Assembly (NCBI GenBank): GCA_021030905.1
Contig: JAGFMI010000003.1
Span: forward strand, 2,232,001 to 2,296,000
Source of the DNA: Pyrenula massariospora
Lineage: Eukaryota; Ascomycota; Eurotiomycetes; Pyrenulales; Pyrenulaceae
Length of the DNA stretch: 64,000 nt
Direction of reading: 5' to 3'
The first letter of the stretch is position 1, and every line of letters begins with the position of its first letter. The position numbers were made by a program, and so were the translations under genes. This document shows, in pieces, positions 24,801 through 34,696 of the stretch. Under the pieces are notes generated by a model. It saw only the letters and a program-made list of their open reading frames with translations, was not told where the DNA came from and did no database searches.

Positions 24801-25931
24801 GCGGATGAGCATCATCAAGAAAAGATGGATCTCGCCAACCAGAAAATCGGCCATCTCGAGGAGAAGATTGCGCATCTTGAAGAGAGACTCGAAGTCACCA
24901 AAGCTGCAGCAAGAGCGGCTGCCGAAGCTGCCACATCTCGCGGCGCTGCCGTCCCCGAAATCACCTCCCCGCCGCGATCATCCATGGCCTCAATGCCCTT
25001 CGCCAAGGGAACCGACATCCCCGAGAAGATCTCCCCACAAGCCCTCCGTGAATCCATCATGGTCCTCCAAGACCAACTGCAAAACCGCGAACAGACAATC
25101 GAACGCCTCGAACACGAAATCTCCCACCTCGACAAGTCCGGCCCGGACAAGCTCAAAGCCAAAGACACCGAAATCACCTGGCTCCGCGAGCTCCTGGGCG
25201 TGCGCATCGACGACCTCGACGAAGTCATCGCGACCCTGTCCGAAACCAACTTTGACCGCCAGGCCGCCCGCGACGCGGCCATCCGCCTCAAGGCGAACCT
25301 GCAGATGGAGCAGCAGGTCCGCGAGCGCGCTTCGACTTCAACCTCATCCTCCAATCCATCCTCAACCCTCTCGCAAGGCATCTCCACCCTCGCCTCGCAG
25401 ATCCAGTCCCCCCGCGGCCTCCCCATGGCCGCGGCCGCGGCGTGGGGCAACTGGCGCAAGTCCAGCAGCAGAGAGATACCGTTTTCCTCCGCGCTGTCGG
25501 ATATCGCGTCGTTGGGGAGCCAAACGCCATCTAAGAGCACGAATGCGAGTCCTCAGAGTTTTCTGTCCGGGCTGCTGACGCCGCCGGCGACGACGCAGAG
25601 GCAGATGCCGAGCAGTGCGCCGCCGAAGTCGGCGAGGCCGTTGAGGGGGTATGGCGGGGCGGGGGCGGCGGTGCCGAGGAGTCTGTCGTCTGTTGCTGCG
25701 GGGAGGCCGTTGAGGGGGAGGGGGAGGGGGAGGGGGAGTGGGAGTGGGAGTATGAGGGGGTATAATGGGGAAGACGGGGAGCCGCCGAGGACGCCGCCGT
25801 TGTTGAGGGAGGGGAGTTATGGGAGGGATCTGGAGAGGGAGGATTTTGGGGCGGACGGGGAGGGGGAGGGGGTGGAGGATGCGAGGAGTTTGGATGTTGG
25901 TGGTAGTGTGGGGATGGGGAGTCCGTCGTAG
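18869..25931 (+). CDS. Very large coiled-coil protein (2302 residues), conserved in filamentous fungi
   Basis: Proposed exons are 18869-18876, 18984-19060 and 19108-25931. The tiny first exon (ATG TCT CG) and the 47-nt GTACGT...CAG second intron are inferred from splice signals and frame; the third exon alone is certain. The first 330 residues are Ser/Pro-rich. A globular patch follows at about 346-455 (KKRVVWKGKACIIALPLDD to KAEWDAWIRQLKEEKLRALG). Then come long disordered stretches, a four-copy 19-residue repeat (about 1151-1216) and a duplicated SVxEDVIS-HPR segment near 1541. A coiled coil runs from about 1596 to 2102 and ends in LRELLGVRIDDLDEVIATLS. The tail is Gly/Arg/Ser-rich. Such proteins are often labelled myosin class II heavy chain, but no motor domain exists here; I do not assign a function. 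Base use turns strongly G-rich after about 25,560. Confidence 0.8.
22473..22670 (+). repeat. In-frame 57-bp tandem repeat, about 3.5 copies
   Basis: Units begin at 22473, 22530, 22587 and 22644. Each encodes GLxASRFAxxSxDxxxxxx; the last is partial (GLEASRFAP). The core ASRFA is invariant while the linker varies, so the motif, not just the DNA, has been kept. It lies inside the large coiled-coil gene. Confidence 0.85.
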
Positions 25932-27127
25932 AGGGAGATTGTGGATGGGGAGGAGGTTGTCAAGAATGGCTTGTTTTCCTTTGTTTCTGTTTTGGTTGGA
26001 GGCTTTTTTGTTTCGTTTTCGTTGGGCGGCATTGCAGGCGCCTCATCTGTCGAACCGAGTCGAGTTGAGTCATTCGTTGCTATCTCGCGCGTTTGTTGTT
26101 GTTGAAAGGAGAACGAGATTGAGATACCCCGATACCCCCCAGATTGGTTTTTGGCCATTTTTGTTCCGGCTTCTGATCTGATGTTTTGTTTTTTTGGACT
26201 TCGAATTTTCTTGTTAGCAGAACAGAATGGACATACTCCCTACTTTTTTTTGATGGATGGTAGATAGTCAGATACTTATCTACCTAGGTAAATCTTAGTG
26301 GTTCCGGTAGAGCAGACCGGACCGGATCTGAGTGAGAATCACATCATATACGCATCGTATCGTGTCATATGGGTAGAGGGCATTTGGTGCTACGTAGATA
26401 CGGCTTTTGTGCAGTATGGGGAAGGGGGGCTGTGTATGTGCTTTGCAGTGTTGTGCTGTGATGCCGTAAGGTACTGTAGAAGCGTAGGTTATTTTACAGT
26501 GTTTGTAGAGGGTTGTGGTAGTTAAGCTGCCATGTGTGTTTACTGGGCCGTGAGGGAGGAAGGGAGGTATGCTATGTAGAGGAGAGGAGATGCAGCCATC
26601 TGGATGGGTGAGGGAGGTAAGGGGTAGGGGTTGGGGTGAGGGTTTGGTGTTGCAGAGGTTAGGAGAAATTTGCGGGGGGAGTATGTATTAGGTTGACCTG
26701 GAGAGTTTGGGTTGGAAGAGTTGGGGGAACTGATACACCTGGCATGAAAGGAAAGACTGTGGAGGTCATTTGGAAGGGTAGAGGGATTGAGGATATTACT
26801 ATGGAATATAGGGGATGATATGAAGGGGGAAATGGTGTTGAGGACGGCATGTATGAAGGGATGGGTGGCGGGGAAAATGGTGAGAGGGTTGATTTTCTCG
26901 TTTAAGCGAACGCGGGAATGTGAAGCAATTAAGAGCGTTGGATCGGGCGATGTGGTTTCAATCTTTTTCCGTGGTATATTTTCATTGACAACTGGACCGC
27001 AGAATGAGATCTATATGACACTGTGAGGTACTCTGCTTGATTACCATCGACCAGAGGGCCGTTTTGCGTGACATGGCGCCGAGAAGAACATTCAGACAAG
27101 TGGGGAATGCGATGAGGTTGACCTGGA
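25932..27127. other. Intergenic, G-rich, convergent
   Basis: About 1.2 kb between the large coiled-coil gene and EF-1-beta, which converge. The plus strand is G-rich and T-rich with few C, continuing the skew of the upstream gene's 3' end. No gene is supported. Confidence 0.5.
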
Positions 27128-28161
27128 TTATAGCTTTTGCATGGTGGCCTGGATAGAGATGTTAGTGCATTGATGGGGGTGAAAGGTGGGTAAACGTACG
27201 ATATCCGTTGACTGCACATGGTCCTCATCCTCCTCGATCTTTCCTTGCAGGTCGTCAATAGACACCTTTTCATCCTCGACTACGAGGTTGATCTGTAGCT
27301 TCTTGATACCAAAGCCGACGGGTACCAGCTTGTGCGCACCCCAGACAAGACCGTCCATCTCGATCGCTTTTACGTTGCTAACGAGCTCATCCATATTGGT
27401 TTCGTCGTCTGTGAGGGGTTAGAGTGAAATTATAATGTCTACACAATGATAGTGCTCACCCCAAGGTTTCACGTCCATCATTACAATTGACTTGGCTGCC
27501 GGCTTCGCCTTCCCCTCCTTTTTCTTCTTGTACTCTGCTAATCTCTTTTCCCGCTCGGCAACAACTTCAGGGTCTTCCTCTTCCTCGTCGCTGCCGAATA
27601 GATCCATATCGTCATCGTCATTTGGTGCGTCCTTGGGATTCACAGTTACGGCAGCAGCTTCTGGACCGTAGGTATTGAAGGATTTGGACGGATCGCCAGG
27701 TAGGGAAGAGAACTCGGACTCGTAGCTGAGGATGTGGTTGAACCAGCGGTAGGCGTGGGGGAACTTTTCTACCGCGGGTGGAGTCTTGATAGCTTTGAAG
27801 GTTGCGACGTCGGCTTGAGAGGGACCATAGCTAAAAGAAGTGTCAGCTGTGCTGAAGGACTGAGGTGCAGTAGTAGGTGTCGGGTGTGAAAGGAGTCAGG
27901 TGCAAAAGCTGTGGAGTTAATCTTATAGCGGGGTCTTAAGCCGCCTCATCAACACGGACCAAAATTTTCATCACAGAAAGGAAGCAATATTATGAACAAA
28001 ATTAGAGCGGAGTCATCTTACCCAACGATATAGCTTCTGGTCTTCACCCAGTTGTCCAAGACTGCAGAGACCAATTAGCTATGCCGCACATTTGGGACAT
28101 AGGCTGATGTGGTAAACGTACTAGTGTAGCTTGCATCATTGACGAAATCAAGGAAACCCAT
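27128..28161 (-). CDS. EFB1: Translation elongation factor eEF1B alpha (EF-1-beta), GDP-GTP exchange factor for eEF1A
   Basis: Five exons (28122-28161, 28022-28061, 27460-27830, 27200-27408, 27128-27148) give 226 residues; all four introns are GT-AG and phases agree. The N-terminal part is GST-C-like ([13 protein letters not shown] to [13 protein letters not shown]). It is followed by the acidic [16 protein letters not shown] stretch, whose serine is the usual CK2 site, and a Lys-rich linker. The C-terminal exchange domain ([20 protein letters not shown], then [20 protein letters not shown]) ends in a seven-codon last exon, ATMQKL. That end is the invariant tail that reaches the Mg site of eEF1A. 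A housekeeping gene; high-intron structure near the 5' end is typical of highly expressed fungal genes. Confidence 0.96.
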
Positions 28162-28840
28162 GGCGCCAATAAGTATGCGAGAGCTTCGACGGGTTGCTAA
28201 TGTGCAAGAGGTCTGTCTGCGTGAAGGAGGGTGTCGGAGAAAATTGTCGCAAAGGCAGCGCACAGAGTCATCGCTAGATCTCGAATTTTGAATCGGGTTA
28301 GTGAGGCTTGGCGCTGTTGGAGACGAGTCATGTGATCAAGATTGTAATTGACAGGCCATCTTAAATAAATTGAACATATCTCTCTATTTAAAAAAGATAT
28401 TTTATACTGTCATCGCCCACCGTAGGCGCACTCTCAGCTCGCTCCAACTCTAGCGGCTCAGCCACGGAATAAGATGCACCTACTTGAGCGTCTAATTATG
28501 CCGAAGATGCTAATGCTCAAAGTCTGCCAATCATGGGCTCCTTACCGAGCACTTTGAAGCGGGGAGGGTCTGTTTCTTACATCCCTTACATTTAGCTAAC
28601 TTATCGCAAGCTGTATGCGAGAGTTATTGTATGGACATAAGAGAAGGACTAGATTTTGACCTGCAGTCCTGTTATAGGACACCTGCTACCTAAAGTAATT
28701 GGGAAGATACTACGGTACAAAAAGACGCGTGACAATAGCATACATGTAACGACAGGAAGGAAAGCTTGACGCAGCCGCAAATACTCCAAAATCTTCTCAA
28801 TCTAACAGGTCGTCGATGTTGCTCCTAGCGCGTGGTTATT
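28162..28840. other. Intergenic between EFB1 and the NIS synthetase gene
   Basis: About 680 bp holding the EFB1 promoter side and the 3' UTR of the synthetase gene. No element is clear apart from an A/T-rich stretch at 28360-28400. Confidence 0.45.
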
Positions 28841-30939
28841 TTAGTTGTCCAGATGAACCTTCCCATTGATGAACCCATTTTTCAGGCCCATTTTCGGCCG
28901 CTCAAGACCTTCAAGCAAGACATTGGGTACCAGCTTGTAGTCGTAAACGCGCCAATTTCGAGCAAATTTCATTACCATGAATGCTTTATGGGGACTCTCC
29001 TCCGCGAAAAGGTAGTCCCTGAGCCGCATGGAAGTTTCCTGGTGCTTTCTGCGCTCGAAGAAAGCTTCGAACTTTTCGCGAACTATGCCCCACGCCCTGG
29101 AACGAGAGACACCTAAGCGATAGATCCAGATGTTCAACTGGTTTTGGATAAGGGTCATGTGAATCCTAATAAGAGTCACGGAAATCAGTAATGTACTCCA
29201 AAGTGAGTAGCTCAGGGGTGATAGATAAGGCTAGTTCTTACTCTCTCCATAGGTCGCGCACATCTTCGCAAGGGACTAGGCTACCGGGCAGTATGGTCAG
29301 AACCTGATGACCACTCTCCGCAAGGGTAGGCATGTGCATCCTTATGGAACTGAGATCCCGCGCGACCCATCCGTTGATCCTGCCTGTCGAGCGATCCAAG
29401 CGGACTAAGAGATTCTGAGCATGAGCCTCGAAGGCCACTCCATAGTCAAGGACTGGCCCAAGCACTACATCAATAACGCTCTCGGTATATCTGAGGAGAT
29501 GCTTAGCATTGTTTGACAAGAAGAAGGTAGGTAGGAATCTTTAACCAATAAACTCACTCGGAAAACCATTTCAGCTTCTGCTCCTCGGTCTTCAGACCAA
29601 ATACAAGCGCAGCATTGCACTCGGTAGACCCAGGGGGTATTTCCTGCAGCGCTCCAACAACAGCCAACGTCTCATTATTAGCGAGTGCCCTGCGCTCAAA
29701 GTTCTCACGCAGTATGCAACCTATGTGAATGTTCTGCTCAAATTCTTCGGATCGTCCGGTGACGCCTCCAAGCTCGCCCATCACCCATAGATTGTCGGGC
29801 ATTATCTCCTTCAGGACGCTGCTGAGCTCGTGGATCATCATCACTGTCCTGGCACCAATGATTCGAGGCGATGAAGTTATGGTCACATCAAGACTGAACT
29901 TGAAATCGTCTAAAAGAGTCAAACAACCAAACAACCAAACATATAGCATTGTATTATACACTTACAGTCGAAGAATGGTATCGTGACGGTACGAAGGCCA
30001 GACTGGCCTACAGCGTGGAAGGCGTCTTTCAAGAGGACTTCCATCTCGGGGTGGTAGCGCTTGATGATGGGGAGTTGTAAAGTCATACAAAGTAGAATAA
30101 CTTTCCCAGGCTGGGCGTCTTCGATCCCATATTGAACCAACAAAGGCTTGAGAGTCTGCCGGAAAGGACCGGTGACCCGAACATCAGAGCCAGGAACCGA
30201 TATTAAACTGATAGATGGGGCCGTGAGAGACGTGATATTCTCCGGAGGGACCCAGGGCACCGGATCATGCGACGCAAAGGTTCTGTGCATCTTAAATAAA
30301 TAATCATGTTAGCTAGGTCGTTTATTGTGCTAAATTGCTAAGAAATGAATAACCTACCGGATGAAGAGGGTGTCCGGTGTATAGAGCTTGCTCCCATTCC
30401 ATCATGCTGCTCTTTGTCGACAAGGGCTTGCTGTTCTTTCTGTACCACTCAATCCAATAACGGCCATTTTCTGCGGAGTTGGTGAGCTCATTACAGATTT
30501 CGTTGAAGTCACCATCGTCGATCGGCTCAGGGTCGAGCACCGGGCGTAGATGTCTCAACAAACGTGCAGGATCGAGCTCCTCCGTAGCATGGACACTTCG
30601 AGCCTCCTGGCCATTTACTGCTCCTGGTATGGTGACGATAATTGGAGGGGCCAGGTCACCGGGAAAAGCAGGGTACGACTTTGTCAAAGTCTTGTCGTCG
30701 ATCAGACGAAGTACACCTGTTTTTGTCAACCCAACCCACACGGCTCGAAGAATGGAAGCTTTGTCGGCATCAAATCTTCCTTGAATAGTAAGACCAGGCT
30801 TGCCGTCTCCGAGAGGACTCTCAGAGGGGGTTGCCACGACCATGTGATCGCGCAGCAGGCTTGACAAGAGTCTAACTGAAGTGTTCCATTTCGCAAGATC
30901 CTCTGTGGAAAGACTTGCTGCAGAAGATTTGAGAGACAT
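28841..30939 (-). CDS. IucA/IucC-family NRPS-independent siderophore (NIS) synthetase
   Basis: ATP-dependent enzymes of this family adenylate a carboxylic acid such as citrate and couple it to an amine or alcohol. Five exons (30358-30939, 29966-30290, 29558-29909, 29242-29490, 28841-29165) give 610 residues, the usual family length. All four introns are GT-AG and every phase agrees. Signatures in order: the (T)GHPLHP block (residues 188-194), the nucleotide-site strand FKFSLDVTITSSPR (305-318), then EAHAQNLLVRLD with His443, Gln445 and Asn446. GRINGWVARDL follows. The C-terminal third matches the FhuF-like helical part of the family. ATG 30939 is chosen because it opens the first homologous stretch. 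It is divergent from an MFS transporter. Such enzymes are common in bacteria and known in Mucorales (rhizoferrin); in an ascomycete this is unusual. Product unknown. Confidence 0.85.
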
Positions 30940-31737
30940 GGAAAAAATCCGGTCGGAATAGCCAAAGACAAAAAAGTATAGGATGCTGCAAAGGAAACAT
31001 TTGGATGTAGGTAGGTGTGGCTCGTGGGATATTCCACAAAACAATGGTAGCAGATTGAGATCTTTATAAACATATGCACCAGAAGAAACAGGGAGCACTG
31101 ACGTAGATTTAGTGGGTATTCTTAGAACGGTATCAGCAGGGATTCCCAACATGGAAGGTGCTTGTTCCAAAATTATATGTTAATTGTACCTAGCAAACCC
31201 TCTCCTGTGAACTCCTAGGCTGCTACATCTGAAGTCAAATGCATTTGTTTGCTCATGATAACAGAACCAGATATTCCGATACATTGGCGTGAGACAAGAT
31301 CTAGATACGATATGCATTACTCACTTGAATTAAGAAATTCTTAGTACATCTGTTATGAAGACGGCCCCGTTTAATCGAAGACAGTAAGAAACTCATGAGA
31401 AAGCATAGAAGCATGGAATGAAATTCGGTAATACAAGATGACCTTCCTAAAGAGTTTCACTCCGAATTTTATTATCTAAGTTTGCAGGGAATCACTCAGT
31501 TGTGTGGCCATGTGGAAATTGATATCTCTCGTCAAATCCTGGGAACATGGACTTCAAGCTGCCCCTCAATGAAGAGCGACGCGTGGCGAATTTTGGGAAC
31601 TATGGTCTCTGTTAAGGACATGCTTGTTCTGCGGCGTTGCATAAATGCTCTAAATCGCCGGCAGTTCAGCACTGCAAGAACTGGACATCTCGAGTGTTCT
31701 CAATTTTTGTTTTTTCCCTTCACAGTATAGCGTCATC
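30940..31737. promoter_or_regulatory. Divergent promoter region (NIS synthetase / MFS transporter)
   Basis: 798 bp separate the start codons, so the two genes could be co-controlled. Two HGATAR-type GATA motifs are visible: TGATAA at 31257-31262 and AGATAA on the minus strand at 31472-31477. Iron (SreA) and nitrogen (AreA) regulators both bind such sites, but two matches in 800 bp are near chance. Confidence 0.35.
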
Positions 31738-33247
31738 ATGCCTCCGATTGATCACGATGACCAAGCCGTCGACGCGCGGAATTGGCCTAGACGCAAAAAG
31801 ATCCTGACGACATGGACTGTGTCACTTTTCAAGTTCATCTCAGGGTTGACCGCGTCCTCACTAGTGGCGAACCTCGCGAGCATAGCGCAGGAGTTCCGCA
31901 CTCCCCCCGGATCGCTTAGAGTCTTTCCTATGTCATCCTATTTTTTAGGCTACACGCTTGGCCTTCTTATCATCCCACCCTTTTCTGAAACCTTGGGTAG
32001 AGTGGGAATGCTGCAGACTTCAAACATGATTTTCATCATCTTCAACACCGCTGCCGGGTTTTCTCGGAGTAACCAACAAATCATTTTCATAAGGGTACTG
32101 AGCGGATTCGGTGGAGCAGGGCCTCTTTCTGTACGTATCCCTCCGATCCTAGACTTCGATATGGGCCGTCACTTACAGACCTCGGATCATCTCGGCTGAC
32201 ATTCTGAAAAAGCTTGGAGGTGGTATACTAAATGACTGCTTCACGCCAGAGGAAAGAACATCCATGATCACGGTCTATACGCTTCCAGGTCAACTATCTC
32301 CGGCCCTAGGCCCGATACTGGGGGCCTTATGTGAGAGATATCTCAGCTGGAGATGGACGTTTTGGATCGTGTCGATCGTCAGTGTCGTCGCCCAATGTCT
32401 CTGCTTTCTCATTGTACGCGAGACGTACAAACCGGTGCTTGTCCGGCGATCCCAGCGACAAGCTCGACAGAGGGAAGAGGGATCGAGAACGCGCCGGACA
32501 CAAATCACCGAGGAGCTGCAACGTCTTGCACGCGAGTTACGTACTGCCATTCCCCGACCTTTCAAGATGCTGGCTACGCATCCGATTGTGCAGCTCTTGG
32601 CTCTCTATAACGCTGTCACGGCCGGTCTTCAATACCTGGTGATATCATCGCTGGATCAATTATGGAGTGGACCTTTATACCGTCAAAATCCAATTCGCGC
32701 CAGCATGAACTATTGGTCACTTGCTTTGGGCATGGTTATTGGAGCCCAAATTTGTCGGCCATTGAACAAATGGATCTATCGTGAACTGAAAAGCTCCGAT
32801 CCAGAAGGGCAAGGCCGACCGGAATATCGCGTCCCAATGATCGCTATCGGCACTGTCGCTTTGCCCATTGGCCTTCTCTGGTATGGCTGGTCAGCGCAAG
32901 CCGCGGCCTTTCCTCTTGTGCCAAACATGGGCGTTTCGGTATTTGCCGTGGGGATCGTGGCTGTATTGATGTGTACCAGCCTTTACGTCGTGGACGCTTA
33001 TCAGCGGGAATCTGCTTCCGCAACGGGGGCTGTCAACGTACTGCGAACATTGGGTGCTTTTGCATTTCCACTCTTTAGCGATAGGGTGTACAAAGCCCTG
33101 GGCTACGGATGGGGAAATACACTCCTAGCTGGACTGTCGATCGGCATTGGATTGCCGCTTAGCTCCGTTCTTTGGAGAAACGGTAGGCGAATGCGCGGGA
33201 AAGGAGCAGGCAATACTGCGGCGGCTCGGCCCGCTGATGGCGTTTGA
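31738..33247 (+). CDS. Major facilitator superfamily transporter (DHA1-like drug/metabolite exporter)
   Basis: Exons 31738-32130 and 32213-33247 give 475 residues with about 12 hydrophobic segments. The intron (GTACGT to AAAAG, 82 nt) is the choice that restores the family segment GAGPLS/LGGGILNDCFTPEER, the loop after TM4. An earlier AG at 32178 leads straight to a stop. Other family blocks are ALGPILGALCERYLSWRWTF (TM5-6) and the TM7-8 region beginning RQNPIRASMNYWSLALG. The central loop is basic. These pumps usually export small molecules in exchange for protons. Its divergence from the NIS synthetase suggests it exports, or takes up, that enzyme's product; this is inference. Confidence 0.85.
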
Positions 33248-34696
33248 GAAAGTCAAATCTCACAGCTTGTATCTAAAGTCTAAAAGAGCGTCATTGAGAA
33301 ACAATTCTAGAATGCAACTTGTGGAGCTTTCGACAGTTTCAGCAGACTTGTCACTATAACTTCTTAACTGGTCAACGATGGATACATCTTTTGCACATGT
33401 GAATAAGATAAAAAGTGCGAAAGCATGGTTGCGTTGTAGGCATTCTGGACATAGGACAGGATCAACAAGTCTAGAATACCCTAAAATGTTCTGGGCTGCA
33501 TGTGCGCTATACTGACAGAGCCAGCGGCCAACCCCATGAATCCAAAGACCCGGTCAATCCGGTGCAGACTGTGCTGTGCTGGGAAGTAGACGCTACGTCG
33601 TGACAATGTCCTACTAGCGAGCAAGGACCCTGGCTCAACCCTGGCTACAATACGGTCGCGTGGGGGCCGACCGCACGAGGACACAGAACCCTCACAGCCC
33701 TTTACAAATCCCTTACAAATCCGTCGTTCCACGTCGTCTACAATTAGAAGCCACGACAAGGGGTTGAGGTCACCCTCGTGGTTGACATATCTGATCGAGA
33801 TGGCAGCCTTGCAATTGTTTGTTTAGCGTTACGACTTTCCCCAAAGGGAAAGTGCTGTGGACCGTGCACCAGCCCAGGGGCGGACAAGTCACTAATTTGG
33901 GATGGCGCGGGTAGCGACTCAACTGCCGACGAAAAACCTAATTTCAATAGCATACGGAGTTTCGGACCACGGCGGATTGGTTTGCGGGTCTCTGAGACTT
34001 CAATACAACTTTTGGTGCTTACATTTTCAGAAATAGCCTTACATTTTGGATGAAATGGTTCCTTCTAGGAAGGACTCAATGCAAAACTGCAATGTGCAGT
34101 TACATGCACACACACCTTAAAAGCTACGTGGGCTATGTCGGTTCTAAATGGGATTCAATACCGGGAGGGCTCAGGAGGCCTGGAAATTGTTTATTCGAAG
34201 GTGACGGCAGATTTGATAACAGCTTCAAGATTTCAAAATAAATCCAAGATCTGATAACAGGTTCAAGATTTGTCAAGAGCTTCAAGATGTGATAACGGCT
34301 CCAGGACTTGATATCAAGTCCAAGACGGGATAACAGATCCAAAATTTGATGGCCCGTCCAAGTCGACTATGATCAAGGATGGAGCCAACACCCAGATAAG
34401 GGGCTATGATTAAAATATGCAAAGATACGAATACGGCAGGTCAAAGAAATTCGTGTGCCTTCCCCCAAGAGACACAAGCCAGGAGAAAGAAGCATATTGT
34501 TGCAGTGCACCGATTGATCTCCAGGACGATCGTACCTCGTGGAAGAGGATCGGGAGGGTCTATAAGCCTACCAGTGTTCGCTCTCGTTTGGAACACAATT
34601 TCTCCTCGTTGCCGTTCTTCGCTCGTTGTCCTTCTTTAATGCTGATCCATCCACACACTTTCTCATACACATTGCTTCCAATCACCAGCTGTAACC
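33248..34696. other. Intergenic with a GATA-bearing minisatellite
   Basis: About 1.45 kb between the MFS and laccase genes. Apart from the minisatellite at 34208-34362, no gene is supported. A minus-strand frame at 33481-33759 has no family signal. The last 330 bp should be the laccase promoter. Confidence 0.5.
34208..34362 (+). repeat. 19-bp minisatellite, about eight units, with GATA sites every 38 bp
   Basis: Units start at 34223, 34242, 34261, 34280, 34299, 34318, 34337 and 34356, after a partial one at 34208. The consensus is roughly YTCCAAGATTTGATAACAG. GATAAC occurs at 34215, 34253, 34291 and 34329, exactly 38 bp apart, so the array is really a dimer of two 19-bp half-units. The copy at 34249-34257 reads ATCTGATAA, a perfect match to the ATCWGATAA consensus of fungal siderophore GATA repressors. 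It lies 335-490 bp upstream of the laccase start codon. Confidence 0.8.

Noticed and set aside
24815-25540. Minus-strand open frame opposite the coiled-coil gene
   Set aside because: Shadow of a biased coding strand; composition is low-complexity and shows no domain.
33481-33759. Minus-strand frame between the MFS and laccase genes
   Set aside because: No membrane pattern or family match; composition looks like non-coding sequence.
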